In this document: positions 14,901 through 22,443 of the stretch, piece after piece
Numbering within the stretch: position 1 is the first letter of the stretch
Layout of the letters: every line of letters starts with the position of its first letter
NCBI GenBank assembly: GCA_021815785.1
Contig: JAKAZS010000017.1
Location: 1-39,609 of the forward strand
Origin: a bacterium
Lineage (GTDB): Bacteria > Cyanobacteriota > Vampirovibrionia > Obscuribacterales > JAKAZS01
Direction: 5' to 3'
DNA length: 39,609 nucleotides
Program-made: the position numbers and the translations under genes
Notes under the pieces: model-generated
Told to the model about the DNA's origin: nothing
Database searches by the model: none
The model's input: the letters and a program-made list of their open reading frames with translations, nothing else

Positions 14901-17384
14901 GGATTTATTGATGGAGCAAATTCCATTAATATTACAAATACTGGATCGGGAATAATTTATTCAGGCTTTGGGGTTCAAGTTGCTTCACCCAATATAACTA
15001 TTAATAATAATCAGGCAACAATTGGTCAAGGATCTAGTAATGCCTTAACAATTGCCTCACCCGCAAATGCCAACATAAATTTGACATTGTCAGGCACAGG
15101 AGCCACTTATATTAATTCTTTAAATCAGGTCAGTTTGGTTTCAATAAATGAACCAAATTCTTTAGTTGTTTCTGCTCAAGGAGCTATTTTAGTTCAGTCG
15201 GCAATTAATTCCGGTTCGATTGCGTTAGCTACTACAGCTAATAATTCAGGAATATATATTGGTGCTAATCTGGGCTCAGCTAATTCCAATATTTTTCTGA
15301 CGGCTAGCGGAAATAGTCAAATTTATACGGTAGCTGGCTCAATTTATGCAAGTAATTTATACCTATATGGTGGTAATGGCAGTATAATTGGTAGCAATAC
15401 TTCTATGCTTGCGATTAATTTAAGTAATTTAACGGTTAATTCTCAAGGTCAGGTAAATGTTCTTAATTCATCAAGTAATTTAAATTTGGATAATGTTTCA
15501 GTTTCTGGATCTTTAGCTATTTTAGCATTTTCTCCTAATGTTGGTGGATCTAATATTACCAGTTCTGGTATTGTTAGTGCTAATGTTTTAGGAATTTATG
15601 CCAACGGTGTTAATGGTATTGGCAGTGCTAGTAATTATATTAATGTTAATGCACCCTATTTAGCCAGTGCCGATTTTGCAAGTAATGCCAGCGTTTATGT
15701 TAGTGATGCTTATACTGGTGGGGTCACTTTACAGTCCAGTAGTACTGCTGGAACTGGTTTACTTTCAATAAATGCAGCTAGTACAATTACCGTAGCAACA
15801 GTTACAACTGGCGGTATAATTGCTTTGGCTACCACAGCTAATAATGGTTCACTTATCTTAGATGCTAATCTGGGATCAAGTAACTCTATTTTATTTTTAA
15901 CCGCAACTGGTAGTGGTAATATTTATGAAGGCAATGCTAATTCAATTGTTACGGGAAATACGCTTTATTTAAATAGTGGTAGTGGTAGTTTTAATGGTTT
16001 GCAGGTCAATGTACCAACTGTAACCGTGGCAACCGGCGGTATTGGTGATGCTAGCATACTTGATACAGCTTCAACTACAACGTTAATCAGTTCCTTAACC
16101 GGAGGATATGTGGCTTTTTATGCCATTGGCAATTTATTGGTGGCCGATGGCATCTATACTGGAGTTGGTGTTAATGCTATTGGTGGCAATATTCTATTAG
16201 CTAATTATAATGGATCGATAAATATTGGTTTGGCTAGCCCAGGTCACACTAATCTGGATGCTAATAATGGTTCAGTTACATTAACCAATTATAATACGAC
16301 TAATGGTCAAATAAATATAAACTCTGGAGCAACTATTCTTGGTAGTTCTGCGATATTAGGAGTTGGCAATGTAACGATAAGTATTGGATCACCAATAGCA
16401 AGCAATACTGGTTTTACTGCAACTAATGTAACCGTAAATAAAACCGGTTTAGGTAATATCTATTATGGAAATAATGGAATTCTGGCGAAGTCACCCGTTA
16501 ATACCCTAAATGCTTATGATCGTAATATTATTTTTGATACCAATAATTTATCCGCAAGTTTTATAACACTTGGAGGTAATGTATCTATTACAGCTGATCC
16601 TCCAGTTCTAGTTTTAAACAATGCAAGTCAAATAAACAATATTAGCACTGTTTTAAATAATAATTTCTCGGTCAATCAACAGGTAATTTATCAAAATTCT
16701 AATTTAAATTTTTTGGATAATATACAAACTGGTTTACCTTTCAATAATTTAAATAACATTTCGGTAAATTACTTAAATACTAATAATTTAAGTTTGAAAC
16801 CGGTAGTTGATTTGTCTAATTATGCTAATATCGAGATTAAAAATTCTTTTGAATCAACTAGCACTGAATTATCAAATAATATTTTTAAACCAATTGCCTA
16901 CCATAATTTATCCAGTGTGGACTGTTTTGGCAAGCAAACCTTATTGATTAATAGTAGAAATGATTTGCATTATCAGATAAATGAATTAATTACCTTAAGA
17001 ATAAAAAAAGGCAGTCAAGTGTTACTTGTTAATAATGGCAAAGTCATTAGTATCTTTAACCTAAATGATGTTTATAGTAATTCAGTTTGTTTAAATATTA
17101 ATGACACTACTTATAGAATAGCGCCTGGACAACATTTAAGTTTAACGAAAATATCTACTGATTTTGCTCGAGTCAATCAAGTAAATCATGCAGGTTATCG
17201 TAATGTTAAATTAAGTCAGGTTAACGATTATAATGTCTTTACGGCTGATTTTTCAATTATAAGTTTAATTAATGAATTTAAAGAATTAAAAACTAATAAA
17301 AACATCTTAGCTAAGATTTTAAAGACTATTGCCTTATTACAAATTGTGCAAAATGAATCAACACCATTTCAGCAAATTAACTAG
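11967..17384 (+). CDS. Giant filamentous-haemagglutinin-like secreted protein 1 (1805 aa) with Gly-rich region and C-terminal FecR-like module
   Basis: Signal peptide FTIRFLILLVIVCQSITVVTAQ; beta-helix-like N/G/S/I-rich repeats (ANLGSANSNIFLTASG, GNVTISIG); poly-Gly region; C-terminal GSQVLLVNNGKVISIFNLNDV...RIAPGQHLSL. Confidence 0.8.
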   Translation: MKILMRSFTIRFLILLVIVCQSITVVTAQNYNVSNLNHQLVINHEASSHYNANTYQPLINQHIQEILASEQSSMLNLAAITTSIMAGSITGFHQVNISIGSADLSVRANTYLTPAEAIAVSQLLNHNDQNLLLNSSGQAYGGSLNLNEIGLINNILIPHNVTAFINENNLTVNGNLVNYGNIYVDLPGVNAGHETISANNLFDMQGSSIQGQGVNNAPHDSLVINDQSSFINFGTVNNFNNISINSITGIVNESNAHIAANFNIDLNLNAPSYIINNGLIQGSNVNLSFSNNDGNSSNLISGSGQYNAQLGDININALNTKGNLNIIGADFISQNLNINAPNYSVIVDVNNISGILNVNSAGLSTQVFGNNLNLGNIVESSDPSFFNVNGAVNITGGISSPESNLAIVANTDITVSSGSISTGSQGGGTAGNIRLIAGANFTSNLKQSGQVNNDYNSILTIYGPSSSGGQINLNGCTGILANITNPYNYQQLTGSGGLVTIVAWAGTEVGSGTINIPVTCPIETGGYATGSNGNVLLIAGAPSGTSISLGSIDSSGGGGGGGNISLYTATPVITNTSSGQVIIQGGSLATNSDHFTYGTLQASSIDINGNNINSGGGKITVVAGDTINASNATINSSGVAGLAITNANGGNGGNAGSISLLAINNISVYAIIASGGGGAGGWSGGNSTGTSAQTNGYNGGDGGNGGVISINSTNGSFFAQSYIAASGGGGGGGGGAAGEIVIQYSGQTSPPPGIGGTGGIGGQSGTVSISAAQGINLNAPVEVAQGDNGGAGGSSSSIFYGGGGGGGGASGGLIGFGGGGGAGGYGAQYSGSGGGGGASAAGFGGGGGGGGNSSGINGGGNGAGINIGGLGGYNGGDTVNGTLGSNGSQGVGGNGGSYGIPIGYGGSFVNNLIIGGGGGSSASSQAQSGQNGGSINFVTGANGTINLTANSIYMNGSGSGALNINAQAGSSSTVINLNGFIDGANSINITNTGSGIIYSGFGVQVASPNITINNNQATIGQGSSNALTIASPANANINLTLSGTGATYINSLNQVSLVSINEPNSLVVSAQGAILVQSAINSGSIALATTANNSGIYIGANLGSANSNIFLTASGNSQIYTVAGSIYASNLYLYGGNGSIIGSNTSMLAINLSNLTVNSQGQVNVLNSSSNLNLDNVSVSGSLAILAFSPNVGGSNITSSGIVSANVLGIYANGVNGIGSASNYINVNAPYLASADFASNASVYVSDAYTGGVTLQSSSTAGTGLLSINAASTITVATVTTGGIIALATTANNGSLILDANLGSSNSILFLTATGSGNIYEGNANSIVTGNTLYLNSGSGSFNGLQVNVPTVTVATGGIGDASILDTASTTTLISSLTGGYVAFYAIGNLLVADGIYTGVGVNAIGGNILLANYNGSINIGLASPGHTNLDANNGSVTLTNYNTTNGQININSGATILGSSAILGVGNVTISIGSPIASNTGFTATNVTVNKTGLGNIYYGNNGILAKSPVNTLNAYDRNIIFDTNNLSASFITLGGNVSITADPPVLVLNNASQINNISTVLNNNFSVNQQVIYQNSNLNFLDNIQTGLPFNNLNNISVNYLNTNNLSLKPVVDLSNYANIEIKNSFESTSTELSNNIFKPIAYHNLSSVDCFGKQTLLINSRNDLHYQINELITLRIKKGSQVLLVNNGKVISIFNLNDVYSNSVCLNINDTTYRIAPGQHLSLTKISTDFARVNQVNHAGYRNVKLSQVNDYNVFTADFSIISLINEFKELKTNKNILAKILKTIALLQIVQNESTPFQQIN
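13630..14770 (+). repeat. Gly-rich low-complexity segment (PGRS-like) inside adhesin 1
   Basis: Runs such as SGGGGGGGGGAAGE, YGGGGGGGGASGGLIGFGGGGGAGGYGAQYSGSGGGGGASAAGFGGGGGGGGNS, encoded by ggtggcggt/ggtggtggt arrays. Confidence 0.9.
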
Positions 17385-17399
17385 CTTGGGTTTTGCCTA

Positions 17400-17415
17400 T
17401 TTTTAATATTAAAAA
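17400..17415. terminator. Perfect 16-bp palindrome TTTTTAATATTAAAAA between convergent adhesin genes, overlapping the stop of adhesin 2
   Basis: Convergent genes end at 17384 (+) and 17409 (-); palindrome spans 17400-17415. Confidence 0.3.
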
Positions 17416-20400
17416 TTGCTCGATTCTAAAGCGGTAAGCTCTTGTGTGAGTATTTGGTGGTAATTTCCTGAACTGGTCTGCATTACAATCCCAGCGGTTT
17501 TTAATAAATGCCTGGTTAGTTTAATTATTTGATAATCATTTGACTTAAACATATTTTCAAGTGGAATTATGGCGTTTATTGCACTTAATATTGAAAAATC
17601 AGATTGATATATGTCCATTCCACTTAGAGTATTATACTTTAGGTTTTTATAACCAATAGTTTTTACCTGATTTATATAGGCAAAATTTGGGCTATTCTGC
17701 GTAGGCAATATACTAACATGTTGGCCCGGATTAAGGATTATGGTTTTATGAGCTATAGTTACCTTAATGGAATTAGCTTTTATATCGTCTAAGTTATATA
17801 AACTTAAGACTTTGCCATTATTGATGACTAATAATAAAGTGCCTTTAGCAACTTGGATAGTTATGGTTTTGTCAGCGTCAGCGGAAAATGTTGTATTCTG
17901 TGAGGTTTTAATTAATAAACTACCCTTAGTTAATTTAATAGTTTTATAATTACTGGTTAAATTTGTATTTAAAACAAAACTATTATTCTTACTGCTATAG
18001 CTAATTGGCATGAATATTTGGGTATTTTTAATTAATTCATTACTTTCGTTACTTGTATAACTTGTATTGTTTAATTCATTGTTTTCATTACTTGAATATT
18101 TATTCTGCATCAATTCATTATTTAAATTAGCATTATTATTATTAAGCGTATAACCAGTAGCTTGGTTGTTGTCTAAGACATTAACTGTTTGATTTAAAAT
18201 ATTTACCTGATTTAGATTAACATTATCCCCAGTAACTAAATTAGCATTTTGCGTAAGCAAATTGAGTACTACTGATGTAATACCTGGTATTGTTGGGGGG
18301 TCTGCCGTTATTTTAACATTACCACCCAAATTAATAGCGCTAGCAGCTAGACTACCAGTATTAAAATAAATATTACGGCCATTGGCAAATAGTGTATTAG
18401 TTGGTGAAATAGCTGTAATGCCATTATTACCAAAATAAACTTTAGCACCCCCGCTGCTTTGTACTGTTATAGAACTGGGATTAGGATTAGGATTATTAAC
18501 AGCGTTAAAGCTGCCTATAGTTATAGCAACATTGCCAACGTTAACTACGTTTGAACTACCTAAAATATAACTTCCATTACTAATATTGATTGATCCAGAA
18601 ACCGTATTGTTATTAGTTATAAATACTGAGCCATTATTCGTGGTTAGATTAACCGCACTACTAGTTCCTATATTCATAGTGCCATTGTTAGTTAATGTTA
18701 TGCTTCCACCTGAAGCACTAGCGCCAGTAGCAATATTGCCATAGACATTTAAATTACCAGTAGCATTAAAAGTAAAATTGGTACCAGACTGCCCGCCCAC
18801 TATTCCAGATGTAGAAGCGACATCATTAATATTTACAAAACCATTATTACTTAATGTTGAAGCAGCGACATTTGCACTATTTAGGGATAATATGGTGCCA
18901 GCTCCAATAGCGCCACCACCAGTAACCAACGATATATTGGGTGCAATCATATTTGCATTAGTGGCAGATTGAGCAATATACCCACCCGAAGAAGCCGTTA
19001 AAAAGATGAAATCATTAGATTGAATTAAAGCATCATTATAAATTCCATAACCACCTAGTGTTTGGATGGCAATTATTTGACCGCTAATTTGACCTGGGCC
19101 ACTATTGGTTTGAGCATAAACTGACAAGGAGCCAGCTGTTGTGTATTTAAAAATATCACTAGCCTGACTTGCCTGCATTATATTATTGCCAGTATATGTG
19201 TTATTGATATAAACACTTGATCCAGTTGCCAGCGATTCTAACCCGACATTATGTGCATTAATCTGAATAATGGAACTAGCCAAGCCAATTCCAGCTGAAC
19301 CATTAAATGAATATAAACCAAAGACTGGCGCTGTTATTAAACCAGATGCAGTAATATTACCTGTTTGATAAATATAGAAGTTGCCATTGGTTCCACTATT
19401 ACCAAGATTTAAGTTGTTGCTTGTATTACTGATACCTACAGATAAACCAGCGCTAAAAACAATACTGTTAGCCTGAGTAATCAAAGGTTTGAGCCCACCA
19501 ACGCCAAAACCAATTTCACCATTAGACGTAACTAGCGATAATCCATTACCAACAATAACACCATTGGTTCCTGTAGTTATATAACCACTGCCATTAGCAT
19601 TAAATATAACTGAGCTACCTGGCAGACCTATCGTCGAGTCGATAGTTATGGCTCCATTGTTATTGGTTCCAACAGAAATATTATTAGAATTTATAGCTGC
19701 ATTCGTTATAACTCCTTGCGATCCGCTAGTAAGATCAACTGTACCGGCAGTCATAGACTGATTAATAGTTAGGCTATTATTATTGCCAGCAGTTAAATTT
19801 ATAATTCCAGTACCATTGGCAGGTCCAGCTGATAGTATATCGTTTACATTTAAGTTACCAGAAGCTGTAATAAATAAGGCACCTGAAAGTCCAACGGTAG
19901 AAGTTGTAACAACTAGAGGCCCAGAATAAGTGTCATATATATAGGCATTTCCGGTAGTCGGGCTTCCGATTCTAGTGTACACTGAAAAACTACCTGTATC
20001 AATATGCACCGGCGTTAAAAAACTCGTCCCCACATTTCCACCACTTGTGGTTAAATTGACCGCAGAAGCCGTTAATAAATTGCCAGGAGATGTCTGTAAG
20101 ATATTACCATTACTAGTGGTATTTAAATAAATTAAGCCAGTACCATTAGCAGTTCCGGCCGTAACAGCCCCATTAATAGTTATATTGCCCGAATTAGTCA
20201 GGGAAAAAGTTCCTGACGCCTGTATTGAGCTTTGGTTTAAACTAACCCCACTAGAAAATGAATCTAAAATATAAGCACTGCCATTAGGTGCATTAACTGT
20301 AAGATTTGATGTGCTTATGCTAGGTGCTGAAAAAAAGCCACCGACACTTCCAGTTCCGGCATATAATACCACAGCGTTGGGTGCATAGTAAGTATTAGCT

Positions 20401-22151
20401 ATATTTAGGTTAATGGAGCCATTAGTATTTAAGGTTAAAGTGCTACTCGAAGTATTACCATTAATGGTTATATTACCAGAACTAAGAGTCGCAGGATTTC
20501 CACTAATAGATCCGCTAAGTATAGATCCACTAGAATCAAATGTTACACTTGATTGGCTAACGCCTACACTGCCTAAAAATATGTTATTCCCTATCATTGC
20601 CCCAACTAAAATACCTAAACCAGAAGTTGTTGTATCTATTAGTGAAATATTGCCAGCCGTACCACCATAAAGGCCAGAGCTAGAATTAATTCCATAGCCG
20701 CCTAGATTAATATTTCCACCTACACTACCGTTACTTACAGCAACAAGGTTTACATTACCACCGTTATTGGTGCCAGTAAAAGGTGTCCCAAAAGTTGCAA
20801 TGACATTATCTCCTGAAGCTAAAGTATTATTAGTACTTAAATCAATATTACCGCCGGTGTTGCCACTGCTAGCTCCAAGATTAACCACTACAGTTTCACC
20901 AGTAGCAATACTTGTACCAGGTAGAGGGATCCCTGAAGTAGTATTTACACCACTGTAAGAAATATTACTGCCAACCCCAGCGATCATAACTAGATTGCCA
21001 CCAGGAGAACTTCCACCAGTAGTATTAATTATAACGCTTGCACCAGAAGCAACATTTATATTTCCGCTAGCAATAATAGCTATGTTAGCACCAGCTGAAG
21101 AAATTGAACCATTTAAGGTTATATCTCCACTGGGATTAACATAAGTAGGGTCACCTTTTACTTTATCGTATCCCAATAACATATCTTTAGCTTCGCTTAT
21201 CAGATGGGCACTATTGGCTTCAATATTAATGATGCCAGTTACATCACCGGTAATCCCTTGTAAGTTTGTACCTTGGGCATTAATATTTAATTCTTTGCTT
21301 AAATAATTTCCAGAAATTAAATTAATTCCATTAGACCCATTAATATCATTTAAATTTATACTGCCATTAATGGCTTCAAAATTACCATTATTATTACCGG
21401 TAAGGTATAATCCATTAGAACCATTTATATTTAAATTGCCTTGCATGGTCTCAATCGCCCCAACATTATAAATATTCGAAGTATTTAAAGTCAGCCCATT
21501 ACTGGCAGCTATTGTACCCTCATTAATTAAGGATTGATTGGCATTAATCGTTAAACTACCGGTACTTTGGATTTCGCCAGTACTTGCATTAAATAAATTA
21601 TTTACAGTTAAATTACCATTGCCAACAAACTGAATATCGCCATAATTAATTAAATTACCATTAATTACTAGAGGCTGGCTGTTGTCAACCAAGGTAATTT
21701 TACTGGGAATTACTAAGTTAGAAATATTATTGCCCAATAAAGCACTATTTACACTACCGGCAACACCTTGACCTAAATCATTTAAGTATAAGTTTTGCTG
21801 ATGTGTACTTAATATCTGTAATAAAGCTAAAGCTTCAGCTGGAGTAACGCTCTGATTGCTATTAATTTCCAGAATATGTCCGTTTACATTAATGCCAATT
21901 TCGTGACTAAGGTTACCCACTGAAATATTGTGAATTGCTGAATTTAAATCTATTTGAGGGCTTATAACACTATTTAAAATGTTATTTAATTCATTGTTGG
22001 GGTTGAAGCTATGAACATTAAAACCATTTAAGGCTTCATGGATTGGCGTTGGATTAGAACTATTATTGATGTCATGGGCGCAGGCGGCAAGGCTTAACTG
22101 CGCCAATAACAGGTTAATTAGGGTAATAATTATTAAATTTAATCTAAACAT
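17409..22151 (-). CDS. Giant filamentous-haemagglutinin-like secreted protein 2 (1580 aa), same C-terminal module
   Basis: Signal peptide MFRLNLIIITLINLLLAQLSLAACA; VTPAEALALLQILSTHQQNLYLNDLGQGVAGS matches adhesin 1 LTPAEAIAVSQLLNHNDQNLLLNSSGQAYGGS; C-terminal GTLLLVINNGKVLSLYNLDDI...ILNPGQHVSI. Confidence 0.8.
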   Translation of the reverse strand: MFRLNLIIITLINLLLAQLSLAACAHDINNSSNPTPIHEALNGFNVHSFNPNNELNNILNSVISPQIDLNSAIHNISVGNLSHEIGINVNGHILEINSNQSVTPAEALALLQILSTHQQNLYLNDLGQGVAGSVNSALLGNNISNLVIPSKITLVDNSQPLVINGNLINYGDIQFVGNGNLTVNNLFNASTGEIQSTGSLTINANQSLINEGTIAASNGLTLNTSNIYNVGAIETMQGNLNINGSNGLYLTGNNNGNFEAINGSINLNDINGSNGINLISGNYLSKELNINAQGTNLQGITGDVTGIINIEANSAHLISEAKDMLLGYDKVKGDPTYVNPSGDITLNGSISSAGANIAIIASGNINVASGASVIINTTGGSSPGGNLVMIAGVGSNISYSGVNTTSGIPLPGTSIATGETVVVNLGASSGNTGGNIDLSTNNTLASGDNVIATFGTPFTGTNNGGNVNLVAVSNGSVGGNINLGGYGINSSSGLYGGTAGNISLIDTTTSGLGILVGAMIGNNIFLGSVGVSQSSVTFDSSGSILSGSISGNPATLSSGNITINGNTSSSTLTLNTNGSINLNIANTYYAPNAVVLYAGTGSVGGFFSAPSISTSNLTVNAPNGSAYILDSFSSGVSLNQSSIQASGTFSLTNSGNITINGAVTAGTANGTGLIYLNTTSNGNILQTSPGNLLTASAVNLTTSGGNVGTSFLTPVHIDTGSFSVYTRIGSPTTGNAYIYDTYSGPLVVTTSTVGLSGALFITASGNLNVNDILSAGPANGTGIINLTAGNNNSLTINQSMTAGTVDLTSGSQGVITNAAINSNNISVGTNNNGAITIDSTIGLPGSSVIFNANGSGYITTGTNGVIVGNGLSLVTSNGEIGFGVGGLKPLITQANSIVFSAGLSVGISNTSNNLNLGNSGTNGNFYIYQTGNITASGLITAPVFGLYSFNGSAGIGLASSIIQINAHNVGLESLATGSSVYINNTYTGNNIMQASQASDIFKYTTAGSLSVYAQTNSGPGQISGQIIAIQTLGGYGIYNDALIQSNDFIFLTASSGGYIAQSATNANMIAPNISLVTGGGAIGAGTILSLNSANVAASTLSNNGFVNINDVASTSGIVGGQSGTNFTFNATGNLNVYGNIATGASASGGSITLTNNGTMNIGTSSAVNLTTNNGSVFITNNNTVSGSINISNGSYILGSSNVVNVGNVAITIGSFNAVNNPNPNPSSITVQSSGGAKVYFGNNGITAISPTNTLFANGRNIYFNTGSLAASAINLGGNVKITADPPTIPGITSVVLNLLTQNANLVTGDNVNLNQVNILNQTVNVLDNNQATGYTLNNNNANLNNELMQNKYSSNENNELNNTSYTSNESNELIKNTQIFMPISYSSKNNSFVLNTNLTSNYKTIKLTKGSLLIKTSQNTTFSADADKTITIQVAKGTLLLVINNGKVLSLYNLDDIKANSIKVTIAHKTIILNPGQHVSILPTQNSPNFAYINQVKTIGYKNLKYNTLSGMDIYQSDFSILSAINAIIPLENMFKSNDYQIIKLTRHLLKTAGIVMQTSSGNYHQILTQELTALESSNF

Positions 22152-22300
22152 ATTTTAATCCTTAGAATATCAATTAAGTTAAATTACTTTGATGCCAAAT
22201 TTTTAGCTGTCTGGATTAAGCAAATGTTTATTGTCAAGTTATTTTGAATTGTAAAAGTAAACTAAATCTGGATAGCGAATACATAGTAACGTAAAATGTA

Positions 22301-22340
22301 AAATCTACGTGTGTGAAATCTACGTGTGTGAAATTTGTGT
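22301..22340. repeat. Short tandem repeat AAATCTACGTGTGTG x2 plus a degenerate partial copy
   Basis: 22301-22315 and 22316-22330 identical; 22331-22340 AAATTTGTGT. Confidence 0.85.
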
Positions 22341-22343
22341 TAC

Positions 22344-22389
22344 ATTGCACTAAACAGGATTAATTTTACTTAATCCTGTTTAGCGCAAT
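22344..22389 (-). terminator. 20-bp hairpin with 6-nt loop, 3' of the 964-aa protein gene
   Basis: ATTGCACTAAACAGGATTAA (22344-22363) / TTAATCCTGTTTAGCGCAAT (22370-22389). The single non-Watson-Crick position is A/C on + strand RNA but G-U on - strand RNA, consistent with function in the leftward transcript. Confidence 0.6.
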
Positions 22390-22443
22390 TTTAGATTTTG
22401 ATAGTTTAGTTAAAGACGGTTCAGTCGTTAACGATTCATTGAT

